A stretch of DNA of 64,000 nt from CAZIPE01 sp964541305 (GTDB taxonomy: Bacteria; Patescibacteriota; Saccharimonadia; Saccharimonadales; UBA7683): positions 1 to 64,000 of the forward strand of contig CAZIPE010000005.1 of assembly GCA_964541305.1 (NCBI GenBank), read 5' to 3'. Made by a program: the position numbers and the translations under genes. Of this stretch, positions 1 to 6,101 are shown piece by piece (position 1 is the stretch's first letter; every line of letters begins with the position of its first letter). Below the pieces are notes generated by a model. The model was not told the origin of the DNA and did no database searches. It was given only the letters and a program-made list of their open reading frames with translations.

Positions 1-2
1 CC

Positions 3-86
3 TTGGGTGCGGTTCTAATGTCAGCCTCAACAGTTATTGTTGCATTAAATGCTCAATTGCTCCGACGAGCCAATCTAGCAAATTGA
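3..86 (+). CDS. C-terminal end of a heavy-metal P-type ATPase (partial)
   Basis: Only the last 27 residues lie in the window, ending at TGA 84-86; the gene starts upstream. The tail reads LGAVLMSASTVIVALNAQLL followed by two arginines. That matches the last membrane helix of CopA/CopB-type P1B ATPases, which ends in an STVIVALNAxxLRR-like segment. Such pumps export Cu or other soft metals using ATP. The metal cannot be judged because the CPC/SPC helix and nucleotide-binding domain are outside the window. The family call rests on this short tail alone. Confidence 0.6.
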   Translation: MGAVLMSASTVIVALNAQLLRRANLAN

Positions 87-92
87 ACCTGG

Positions 93-117
93 AAATAAAA
101 AACGGGCATTTCTGCCC
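93..117 (-). terminator. Minus-strand or bidirectional terminator hairpin
   Basis: GGGCA and TGCCC arms (104-108 and 113-117) with a TTTC loop. Read on the minus strand the hairpin is followed by GTTTTTTATTT. It lies just after the P-type ATPase stop, so it may insulate both strands. Confidence 0.5.
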
Positions 118-410
118 AACTTGGTGATGTTTGAAAAGAGGGGTATCTAAATCAAGCTACCCTCTAACTGGAATTGTTCAACGAGGTATTTCAGTTTATA
201 ATCCTCTTGTGCATCAATAGCTGCCGTTTGAAATGCGTCAACTATGCTGCACCAACGAAATGACCGAACCTTGTGTTCGGTTTTTGCGTTGGTATGAATA
301 AGCTCTAACTCTCGACCTCGGCAAGAAAACAATAGTCGAGATTCAGGATCTACCGCACCCGACAGGGTCGGGAGAGCCTTAGAGTCTCTTCACCCGCACC
401 AACCATAAGC

Positions 411-442
411 AAAATGACCACATTCTAATGGGGTCATTTTCT
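411..442 (+). terminator. Rho-independent terminator
   Basis: Nine-base arms AAAATGACC (411-419) and GGTCATTTT (432-440) close a 12-base loop. The 3' arm ends in a T-run. It sits about 10 bases before the -35 region of the next gene's promoter. Confidence 0.65.
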
Positions 443-478
443 AGTCTTATCCTTGCAAAAAGGTAAACTATCGTTCAG

Positions 479-484
479 TATAAT
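479..484 (+). promoter_or_regulatory. -10 box of the gene at 489
   Basis: A perfect TATAAT lies four bases before an in-frame GTG at 489. The transcript would begin at or next to the start codon. A TTGCAA at 453-458 is a weak -35 with 20-base spacing. Confidence 0.6.
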
Positions 485-488
485 ATCT

Positions 489-977
489 GTGCTTAGAATA
501 GATTTCCATAGACCACTAACTGCTTTAGAAATTAGAGATCCAGCAATTGAAGTATGTAGAGAGATTGCTGTGGTGCGCAATTTGCATGTAACGTTTGACC
601 AGCCTCAACAAGTTGCTTACAGTGGCTATCCTGGTCAAAAAGGCAGACAGAGGGTGGGAAATGGCAAACATAAAGACTGGTACATAAATTACCAAGAAGA
701 AGAGCCACGAGTAAGCAATCCAACTATCGTAGGAAGGATCGCATTAAAAGCACCAGTTCAACCCGCAGCGATGCAGTTTGGTGGATTTGACTATGGTAAG
801 TATGGAGATAATGAACCTAGCTATAATCATGTTACTTTGCACACACCAAGCGAGTTAGGTCATTATAGACCCATAGACCCTGAACCCGATTTACTCGAAC
901 TTACATATGTAGGACTCACAGATTTATTCGAAGGAAACTATCCCAGGCTATTTAGTATTGCTGATTATGATATGTAA
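489..977 (+). CDS. Hypothetical protein, 162 aa
   Basis: Not recognised. A soluble, fairly acidic protein with no signal peptide or membrane helix, and a Tyr/Gly/Pro-rich middle (for example FGGFDYGKYGDNEPSYNHV). The frame is open from 453, but 453 lies inside the promoter, so GTG 489 is preferred as a leaderless start. The sequence after its stop resembles the sequence after the stop of the next gene (see the repeat at 975 and 1655). Confidence 0.5.
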   Translation: MLRIDFHRPLTALEIRDPAIEVCREIAVVRNLHVTFDQPQQVAYSGYPGQKGRQRVGNGKHKDWYINYQEEEPRVSNPTIVGRIALKAPVQPAAMQFGGFDYGKYGDNEPSYNHVTLHTPSELGHYRPIDPEPDLLELTYVGLTDLFEGNYPRLFSIADYDM

Positions 978-1015
978 CTTTCACCTCTTATTCACTCAAT
1001 AGTCACTCCGCATAT
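975..1015 (+). repeat. 41-nt 3'-flank repeat, copy 1
   Basis: The sequence from the stop codon onward (TAACTTTCACCTCTTATTCA and beyond) aligns without gaps to 1655-1695, with about 30 of 41 identical positions. Both copies begin exactly at the TAA stop of a gene and are rich in CACT/TAGT words. Confidence 0.5.
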
Positions 1016-1042
1016 TAATAAATCACATTACACAATTTAATG

Positions 1043-1048
1043 TTATAA
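1043..1048 (+). promoter_or_regulatory. -10 box of the gene at 1058
   Basis: TATAAT with nine bases to the ATG at 1058 and no Shine-Dalgarno sequence, the leaderless arrangement seen across this window. Confidence 0.6.
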
Positions 1049-1057
1049 TCAATTCAA

Positions 1058-1657
1058 ATGATTAATGAAAAATTTGTGCTAGTCGGTGCACTTTTAAACT
1101 TAATAGGTAGCACAACCTATGCCTGGAACACATTCAAAGGCAAGACTAAGCCCAATCGTGTTACATGGTTCTTGTAGGCACTCGCTCCGCTTATTGCTTT
1201 TACTGCACAAATTAATGAAGGAGTGGGCCTACAATCACTCATGACATTTATGGTGGGATTTGGCCCACTGATGGTTTTCATCGCCTCCTTTCTTAACAAG
1301 AAAGCTTTCTGGGCGATAACGAAGTTAGATATAGTTTGCGGAGTCCTATCTGTATTTGCACTTATACTATGGGCAATTACTGGAGATGGTAATGTTGCTA
1401 TTATTCTCGCCATTGCCGCTGATTTATTGGCAGGGGTCCCGACCCTAATGAAGTCATATAAAGCGCCTGAAACAGAACATCCTGACGTATTTCGCAACGG
1501 TGCAATAAGTGCAGGTATAGTACTCCTAACAATTGACACATGGACCTTTGCCAATTATGGTTTTGCTCTGTATATACTCCTGATATGCTTAACGCTTTAC
1601 GGCCTTATACGCTTCAAGTTAGGCAAACTAATAACTCGGCAGTTTTCAAAAGTGTAA
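1058..1657 (+). pseudogene. Small integral membrane protein gene with an in-frame amber codon
   Basis: From ATG 1058 the frame reads MINEKFVLVGALLNLIGSTT and on to VTWFL, then meets TAG at 1175-1177. It continues open to TAA 1655-1657 with ALAPLIAFTAQ and about five more hydrophobic helices. One TGG-to-TAG change would explain the interruption, because WFLWALAPLIAF would be a natural helix. Without it the product is about 199 aa with some six membrane helices. The function is unknown. TAG is used as a normal stop elsewhere here (for example lemA and rnc). The gene is therefore a pseudogene, a read-through gene or a sequencing error. An internal restart at ATG 1223 would give 144 aa. Confidence 0.6.
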
Positions 1658-1695
1658 CTCCCACCTCTTACCTACTAAGTAGCCACTCGTGATAT
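1655..1695 (+). repeat. 41-nt 3'-flank repeat, copy 2
   Basis: Partner of 975-1015. It starts at the TAA stop of the membrane protein gene and keeps the CACCTCTTA core and the TAG-CACTC end. Confidence 0.5.
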
Positions 1696-1782
1696 GGTAT
1701 TCCCAATATCTTCCTCCATCACGCAATTTCATCCCTGACTTCGTGTAAAAATAACTTAGAATATTGCACAAACTACCAATTT

Positions 1783-1803
1783 GGATGCTTCGGCGTCCTT
1801 TTT
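1783..1803 (+). terminator. Terminator with UUCG tetraloop
   Basis: GGATGC (1783-1788), TTCG loop, GCGTCC (1793-1798), then TTTTT. Very stable. It isolates the upstream genes from the DUF1428 gene. Confidence 0.75.
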
Positions 1804-1862
1804 GGTTTAACCTAGGTGCTAAAATAATAAAGCATACAACTTTAATAAAAGGAGTAAATGAT

Positions 1863-2243
1863 ATGGCTAAATATGTTGATGGATTTGTGCTAGTAGTACC
1901 CAAGGGAAAAGAGGCTGAATACCAGAAAATGGCAGAGATGGGACGCGATTCCTGGTTGAAGCATGGCGCGTTGCAGTACTTTGAATGTAGAGGTGATGAC
2001 CTCAAACAGCAAGAAATGGGTGATGAAAAATCTCGAGCTTTTGCAGAGATGACGGGCGCAACTGACGAAGAAAACGTCTGGTTTTCATTTATTGTTTTTG
2101 AATCCAAAACACACCGCGATGAAGTAAACAAAAAAGTTATGGAAGAAATGGACGAAGTGTATAAGGATCAGCCCGACTTTGAAATGCCTACTGATATGAA
2201 GAAAATGGCATACGGAGGGTTTGAAGTAGTAGTTGAGGGCTAA
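1863..2243 (+). CDS. DUF1428 family protein
   Basis: A 126-aa soluble protein starting MAKYVDGFVLVVPKGKEAEY. This is the hallmark N-terminus of DUF1428 (a ferredoxin-like, dimeric alpha/beta-barrel fold), and the central FIVFESKTHRDEVNKKV segment also fits. The family's biochemical role is not established. ATG 1863 is chosen because AAGGAG lies about eight bases upstream; earlier in-frame ATGs overlap the terminator. It is a single-gene unit between a terminator and a palindrome-bearing promoter. Confidence 0.8.
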   Translation: MAKYVDGFVLVVPKGKEAEYQKMAEMGRDSWLKHGALQYFECRGDDLKQQEMGDEKSRAFAEMTGATDEENVWFSFIVFESKTHRDEVNKKVMEEMDEVYKDQPDFEMPTDMKKMAYGGFEVVVEG

Positions 2244-2271
2244 AACACACCAGAGCGCGCAACCCGGCGCC

Positions 2272-2294
2272 TTGTCAATAGGAGCTATTGACAA
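2272..2294. promoter_or_regulatory. Perfect inverted repeat overlapping the -35 box
   Basis: Arms TTGTCAATAG (2272-2281) and CTATTGACAA (2285-2294) are perfect complements around GAG. The right arm contains TTGACA (2288-2293), spaced 17 bases from TATAAT at 2311-2316. It is therefore placed like an operator on the -35. It could also be a terminator hairpin for the DUF1428 gene, although the T-run is 10 bases away. Confidence 0.55.
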
Positions 2295-2316
2295 ATTATT
2301 ACGTTTTTGCTATAAT
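2288..2316 (+). promoter_or_regulatory. Consensus sigma-70-type promoter
   Basis: TTGACA at 2288-2293, 17-base spacer, TATAAT at 2311-2316. This is the best full consensus promoter I saw in the window. It drives the gene at 2388 through an approximately 65-nt leader. Confidence 0.8.
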
Positions 2317-2387
2317 TACTAATATATGAGGTATCTTTGTCGGTATCTCTTTTATTGTCAGGGCGATGAATCGCAAGGAGACAGACG

Positions 2388-2912
2388 ATGGTTCAGTTTG
2401 AAGGATCAGTACAATTTGGCGACCCTGCAGTGGATAGACCCTACATTCCTTCATATGCTGCAGAAGGACACTTGCTTGGTGCCCCTCAAGAGGTTCAAAA
2501 CCCAGGACTATTTGTGAGTAACGGATTACTTGTAGGTGCCACAAACGGGGGGGTTATTGAAATTGCTGGAAGTAAATGGGGTATAGACCTAGTAGCCTTG
2601 ACAGGGTCAGGCAAGGATTTCGAACTTACACCCACTGAAAAATCACACGTTGTAGTAGATGATTCACATACTGGGGTCGGGAAGATCGAAGGTGCCGGCG
2701 CAGTTGCTATTTCTAATCTTGGACGCGGGTTGGTTGTATTATGTGGGTTTATTACAGACAACTATTGGCAGGCAGAGATGTCTCGTTCAGTTGGTCACAG
2801 AGTGTCTGAAGTTGATGGGCGTTGGGTTATACAGTCAGACTATCCTGTGCATGCTGAAATGATTGACATTGCCCGTTCAGGTGAGGCCCGCGTAAAATTA
2901 CTTTCCTCTTAG
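2388..2912 (+). CDS. Hypothetical protein, 174 aa
   Basis: No family recognised. The sequence is rich in short beta-prone, glycine-containing segments (GLLVGATNGGVIEIAGSKWG, GKIEGAGAVAISNLGRGLVV) with no signal peptide or membrane helix. This suggests a soluble beta-sandwich or barrel. AAGGAG lies seven bases before ATG 2388. It is the only gene behind the strong palindromic promoter and ends 13 bases before the -10 box of the tRNA-Cys locus. Confidence 0.6.
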   Translation: MVQFEGSVQFGDPAVDRPYIPSYAAEGHLLGAPQEVQNPGLFVSNGLLVGATNGGVIEIAGSKWGIDLVALTGSGKDFELTPTEKSHVVVDDSHTGVGKIEGAGAVAISNLGRGLVVLCGFITDNYWQAEMSRSVGHRVSEVDGRWVIQSDYPVHAEMIDIARSGEARVKLLSS

Positions 2913-2925
2913 ATGACAGTATCTG

Positions 2926-2931
2926 TATAAT
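2926..2931 (+). promoter_or_regulatory. -10 box of the tRNA-Cys half / GIY-YIG transcript
   Basis: TATAAT ends nine bases before the tRNA-like sequence at 2941. This is the same spacing as the TATAAT (3273-3278) before the intact tRNA-Cys at 3288. Confidence 0.6.
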
Positions 2932-2940
2932 GGGTGTGTT

Positions 2941-3011
2941 GGCGCCGTGGCCGAGTGGTTAGGCAGCGGTCTGTCGTGCCTTCGGCAGATCTCCCGTAGG
3001 GAGACAAAACC
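2941..3011 (+). pseudogene. tRNA-Cys 5' half split by a 31-nt hairpin insert
   Basis: Bases 2941-2973 are identical to the first 33 bases of the intact tRNA-Cys (3288-3320). A 31-base insert (2974-3004) follows. It holds two mini-hairpins, TGCC-TTC-GGCA and CTCCC-GTA-GGGAG. CAAAACC (3005-3011) then resumes the tRNA anticodon loop and stem before similarity ends. The insertion point lies inside the anticodon loop. With its own -10 box, this relic forms the 5' leader of the GIY-YIG gene. Confidence 0.8.
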
Positions 3012-3022
3012 TTTATATTGAT

Positions 3023-3277
3023 ATGAAACACAACAAATACTTTGTGTATGTATTGAAAAGTACCCTATCTAATCGGATATATATAGGCTCCACTCAAGAC
3101 ATTGAACGCAGGATGGCTAGACATAACGGGGGTAGTGTTAAGTCTACAAAACCATATCGACCTTGGATATTGTTGGAGGTGCGTGAGTTTAAAACCAGAG
3201 GTGAGGCGATGAAAACAGAACAGCATCTGAAGACAGGCCAACAAAGGGAGTTAATAAAATTCAGAAATGATCTATAA
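3023..3277 (+). CDS. GIY-YIG (URI-type) nuclease domain protein
   Basis: An 84-aa single-domain GIY-YIG protein. It shows the paired Tyr motif (YFVYVLKS and RIYIGST), the conserved Arg in DIERRMARHN, and Glu in EQHLKTG. The family cuts DNA or RNA strands; stand-alone copies are common in CPR and Bacteroidetes with unclear roles. ATG 3023 lacks a good Shine-Dalgarno. The gene lies between two copies of the tRNA-Cys 5' half, and its stop codon overlaps the -10 box of the intact tRNA-Cys. This suggests a mobile unit that targets the tRNA. That role is inferred. Confidence 0.85.
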   Translation: MKHNKYFVYVLKSTLSNRIYIGSTQDIERRMARHNGGSVKSTKPYRPWILLEVREFKTRGEAMKTEQHLKTGQQRELIKFRNDL

Positions 3278-3278
3278 T
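3273..3278 (+). promoter_or_regulatory. -10 box of tRNA-Cys
   Basis: TATAAT overlaps the GIY-YIG stop codon (3275-3277) and ends nine bases before the tRNA 5' end. Confidence 0.65.
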
Positions 3279-3287
3279 AGTCGACAT

Positions 3288-3361
3288 GGCGCCGTGGCCG
3301 AGTGGTTAGGCAGCGGTCTGCAAAACCGCGTACACCGGTTCAAATCCGGTCGGTGCCTCCA
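3288..3361 (+). tRNA. tRNA-Cys(GCA)
   Basis: Acceptor GGCGCCG pairs with CGGTGCC. The anticodon loop TCTGCAAAA gives GCA. The T-arm is CCGGTTCAAATCCGG, discriminator U73 is typical of Cys, and CCA is encoded (3359-3361). Its first 33 bases are duplicated at 2941. The tRNA-Leu gene follows with no gap. Confidence 0.95.
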
Positions 3362-3449
3362 GGGCGAGTGGCGGAATTGGTATACGCGGTGGACTTAAAA
3401 TCCGCTGGTTGAATAAACCTTGAGGGTTCAAGTCCCTCCTCGCCCACCA
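3362..3449 (+). tRNA. tRNA-Leu(TAA)
   Basis: A class II tRNA with a long variable arm. Acceptor GGGCGAG pairs with CTCGCCC, anticodon loop ACTTAAAAT gives UAA, and the T-arm is GAGGGTTCAAGTCCCTC. CCA is encoded. It is co-transcribed with tRNA-Cys, with no spacer between the genes. Confidence 0.95.
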
Positions 3450-3450
3450 G

Positions 3451-3478
3451 AAAAGACTTCGTTTACGGGGTCTTTTTT
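3451..3478 (+). terminator. Terminator of the tRNA operon
   Basis: AAAAGAC and GTCTTTT arms around a 12-base loop, followed by a T-run. It begins two bases after the tRNA-Leu CCA. Confidence 0.75.
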
Positions 3479-3491
3479 AATACAGAAGTGC

Positions 3492-3516
3492 TATAATAAG
3501 AGGGTATAAAAAGGAG
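3492..3516 (+). promoter_or_regulatory. lemA -10 box and ribosome binding site
   Basis: TATAAT at 3492-3497 and AAGGAG at 3511-3516, five bases before ATG 3522. Unlike many neighbours this is a conventional leadered start. Confidence 0.65.
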
Positions 3517-3521
3517 TAAAA

Positions 3522-4076
3522 ATGACAATTTTAATAATCGTTGGTGTCGTAGTTGTACTGTTACTGTTATTCTTATGGGCAACTTATAACAGTTTAGTAA
3601 AAACAAATGTGCGCGTAGAGGAGGCGTGGAGTGATATAACTGTTCAATTAAAGCGCCGACTCGATCTTATTCCAAACCTGGTAAGCTCAGTAAAAGGCTA
3701 TGCAAAGCATGAGGCTGAAACGCTAGAGAAGGTGGTAAAAGAGCGTAGTAATACTATTGGTGGATCAGTTGAAGAAACGGCTCAGACCGAAAATATGCTT
3801 ACAGGAGCACTTAAAAGTTTGTTTGCGGTTGCTGAAAGCTACCCTGACTTGAAGGCAAATCAGAACTTTCTACAGCTTCAAGAGGAATTGGTAGACACGG
3901 AAGATAAGATTCAAGCTTCACGTAGATTTTATAACGGTGCTGTAAGAGATTTGAATACTAAGGTTCAAGTGTTTCCTACTAATATATTTGCAGGAATGCT
4001 TGGTTTTAAGAAGCGTGAGTTTTTCGAAACTGAAGACCGAGAAGTGGCTGAAAAACCAGTTGACGTTAAATTTTAG
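3522..4076 (+). CDS. lemA: LemA family protein
   Basis: 184 aa, the usual LemA length. One N-terminal membrane helix (about residues 2-22) is followed by the conserved NSLVKTNVRVEEAWSDI and VQLKRRLDLIPNLVSSVKGY segments, then a long helical bundle with RRFYNGAVRDLN and VFPTNIFA. The topology is a short outside N-terminus with a coiled cytoplasmic or extracellular helical domain. Its biochemical function is not settled. LemA next to HtpX is a recurrent pairing that suggests a joint role in membrane quality control. Confidence 0.9.
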   Translation: MTILIIVGVVVVLLLLFLWATYNSLVKTNVRVEEAWSDITVQLKRRLDLIPNLVSSVKGYAKHEAETLEKVVKERSNTIGGSVEETAQTENMLTGALKSLFAVAESYPDLKANQNFLQLQEELVDTEDKIQASRRFYNGAVRDLNTKVQVFPTNIFAGMLGFKKREFFETEDREVAEKPVDVKF

Positions 4077-4140
4077 CGCAAGCTAAGCTACTCATTGGCA
4101 TCGCTCTTACGGTTGATTCGAAAATCATCCATCAATCCTC

Positions 4141-4146
4141 TATAAT
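4141..4146 (+). promoter_or_regulatory. -10 box of htpX
   Basis: TATAAT, nine bases before ATG 4156, with no Shine-Dalgarno site. Confidence 0.6.
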
Positions 4147-4155
4147 CTAGGTACT

Positions 4156-5028
4156 ATGTATTCACAAATTGCAGCCAACAAACGAAAGACATTCTATATC
4201 ATGAGCCTTTTCGTGATAATCATTGGTGCCCTTGGGTATGCCTATGGCTTATGGATGGGTAACTTTAATAGTTTGTATTTTATATTTGGTTTTGCATTAC
4301 TCTATAGCATCATTAGCTACTACAGTTCTTCAAGGGTGGCACTTGCGGTAAATGGAGCAAAACAGATTACAAAAAAGGATAATCCACGACTATACCGAAT
4401 TGTTGAAAACCTGAGCATCGCAGTCGGCCTGCCTATGCCAAAGGTGTACGTTATTGATGACAAGGCACCGAATGCGTTTGCTACTGGGCGAGACCCCAAG
4501 CACGCCAGTGTGGCGGCGAGTACGGGGCTACTTGACATAATGGAAGACAGCGAGCTTGAGGCGGTGATGGCTCACGAAATGGGTCATGTGCAGAACTACG
4601 ATATCCGCGTCATGATGGTAGTGTTCGCCTGTGTATCTGTCATTGGTCTGATTAGCGACTTCTTTCTGCGTATGGTGTGGTGGGGTGGCGATGATGAAGG
4701 TAGTAGTCCCTTGGCAATAGCTCTTGCGCTCATTCTTGCTATATTGGCACCGCTTGTTGCCATGCTAGTACAGCTGGCGGTATCTCGTAGACGTGAGTTT
4801 CTGGCAGATGCCACCAGTGCGCTCACTACGCGGTACCCTGATGGGCTAATATCTGCTCTGAAGAAACTTGAGAAAAGTGGCACTTCAATGAAGCGCCAGA
4901 ACAGCTCAACTGCTCATCTATTTTTTGCAAACCCACTCAAAAAGAAGAGTTTCACAAAATTATTTTCTACCCACCCACCCATCGAAGAACGTATTGCAAA
5001 ATTACAGCATGCAGGAAGTAACCTGTAA
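4156..5028 (+). CDS. htpX: HtpX membrane metalloprotease (M48)
   Basis: 290 aa. Zinc site HEMGH at about residues 140-144, with the third ligand Glu in RRREFLADA (about residue 214). Two N-terminal helices (residues 15-60) and two further helices (about 150-200) place the catalytic site on the cytoplasmic side. HtpX degrades misfolded membrane proteins. The frame ends ASTHPPIEERIAKL-like (THPPIEERI), a family signature. The stop TAA shares a base with the next ATG, so translation of the following membrane protein is coupled. Confidence 0.93.
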   Translation: MYSQIAANKRKTFYIMSLFVIIIGALGYAYGLWMGNFNSLYFIFGFALLYSIISYYSSSRVALAVNGAKQITKKDNPRLYRIVENLSIAVGLPMPKVYVIDDKAPNAFATGRDPKHASVAASTGLLDIMEDSELEAVMAHEMGHVQNYDIRVMMVVFACVSVIGLISDFFLRMVWWGGDDEGSSPLAIALALILAILAPLVAMLVQLAVSRRREFLADATSALTTRYPDGLISALKKLEKSGTSMKRQNSSTAHLFFANPLKKKSFTKLFSTHPPIEERIAKLQHAGSNL

Positions 5029-6101
5029 TGAGTAATTTCTTACCTGCTCTTTCGAAGCACCTCAAAAAATACTTTGTGGTGGTGAAAAAATATCTAAGTG
5101 AAAAAAAGAAGAACAGCATTGCACATCTGAGTTCACTCAAAATCTGGTTTTTTTCAATCCCTAAGTGGGTTAAAAACAGACCCTCGGCCGTTAAAAAATG
5201 GCGCAAAGAGCAGAAGAAAAAAAAGAAGTACCGCTCTTTTCATTTGCAGAAGAAAATTAAACCAGAGCCCCGCTATATTCCCACAAGCTTTAAGTTACTT
5301 AAAGAATCGTTCGTATTTCTGCTCAAAAACAAAAAAGTCTTCTTCTCTATTATATTAATTCACGCGCTCATTTATTTTTTGGTTATACGCTCTCCAATTA
5401 GCGCTAATATCAACACTATTCAAGATTCAATCAATAATGTCCTGGGCGAAAATAGTCAACAAACAACTCGGGGTATTGTTGCAACACTCGGCACGGTTCT
5501 TTCGGTTTCGGGAAGTTCCCAAGCGAATGTAACGCTCGTCACCGTCAGTATAGTCATGATGAGTCTCGTCTATATTTGGGCCATTCGCGAGCTCCATGCT
5601 AAAAAACCGATCAAAGCACGCGACGCCTACTACAAAAGTATGGCACCAATCCTCCCTAGTAGTATGGTGATGATTGTTGCATCCTTGCAGCTATTACCAT
5701 TCGCGATTGCCGCTTTTGTGTACAGCGTAGCTCGCACCGGGGGTTTGTTCGCCAGCGCCTTCGAAGACATTCTCTTTTTCACCATTGCGGTTTTGATGGC
5801 TATGCTTTCACTTTATTGGATGACCTCAACAATTATTGCTCTCTATATTGTGACACTTCCGGGCATGTACCCGATACAATCACTCCGAATGGCGAAGAAA
5901 TTGGTGCAATTTCAACGCTTCAATGTATTTCGTCGAGTGTTTACCTTGCCGTTTCTGCTGGCACTTATCTACCTGATTATTCTTGTTCTAGTGATACGTT
6001 TTGCGACGAGCCAAGTATTCTTTGCAGTTGAACTCATGCAGTTACTCGTACTACCAGTGCTACACACCTACCTTTACAAGCTTTATCGGGCGTTGATATA
6101 A
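5028..6101 (+). CDS. Polytopic membrane protein with lysine-rich N-terminus
   Basis: 357 aa, family not recognised. The first ~90 residues are very basic (runs such as KKWRKEQKKKKK). About six membrane helices follow (around residues 103-120, 165-185, 210-235, 245-275, 305-330, 335-350). The basic part is likely cytoplasmic and could bind nucleic acid, phospholipid heads or ribosomes. ATG overlaps the htpX stop by one base and the stop abuts ligA, so htpX, this gene and ligA form one operon. Confidence 0.7.
   Translation: MSNFLPALSKHLKKYFVVVKKYLSEKKKNSIAHLSSLKIWFFSIPKWVKNRPSAVKKWRKEQKKKKKYRSFHLQKKIKPEPRYIPTSFKLLKESFVFLLKNKKVFFSIILIHALIYFLVIRSPISANINTIQDSINNVLGENSQQTTRGIVATLGTVLSVSGSSQANVTLVTVSIVMMSLVYIWAIRELHAKKPIKARDAYYKSMAPILPSSMVMIVASLQLLPFAIAAFVYSVARTGGLFASAFEDILFFTIAVLMAMLSLYWMTSTIIALYIVTLPGMYPIQSLRMAKKLVQFQRFNVFRRVFTLPFLLALIYLIILVLVIRFATSQVFFAVELMQLLVLPVLHTYLYKLYRALI

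Larger units (their letters stand above)
87..488. other. Gene-poor 400-bp stretch with several hairpins
   Basis: No convincing gene. A minus-strand reading frame (about 332 down to 147, TTG start, 61 residues) matches nothing I recognise. It is followed on that strand by a terminator-like hairpin, so a small real gene cannot be excluded. Other structures are a CCGAAC/GTTCGG hairpin plus T-run at 264-285, CTCGAC/GTCGAG arms at about 312-340, and a tight CCCGAC/GTCGGG hairpin at about 358-372. The stretch 380-401 ends in CACCCGC-ACCA after a TTAGAGT loop-like motif, like the 3' end of a tRNA, but no matching 5' half was found. A structured small RNA or decayed tRNA is possible. Confidence 0.4.

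Noticed and set aside
6..401. Possible tmRNA or tRNA spanning the left edge (GGTGCGG near 6 and CCGCACCA-like end near 393-401).
   Set aside because: Bases 3-86 read clearly as a P-type ATPase tail. No TTCGA-type T-arm with paired stem, no tag frame, and the T-stem does not pair.
1175..1177. Recoding of UAG (or UGA) as an amino acid.
   Set aside because: Both TAG and TGA end many intact genes here (lemA and rnc by TAG; murF, nusB and the D-lactate dehydrogenase by TGA), so a changed code is not supported.
2941..2973. Second functional tRNA-Cys gene.
   Set aside because: Only the 5' half and seven bases of the anticodon region exist; no T-arm or acceptor 3' strand.
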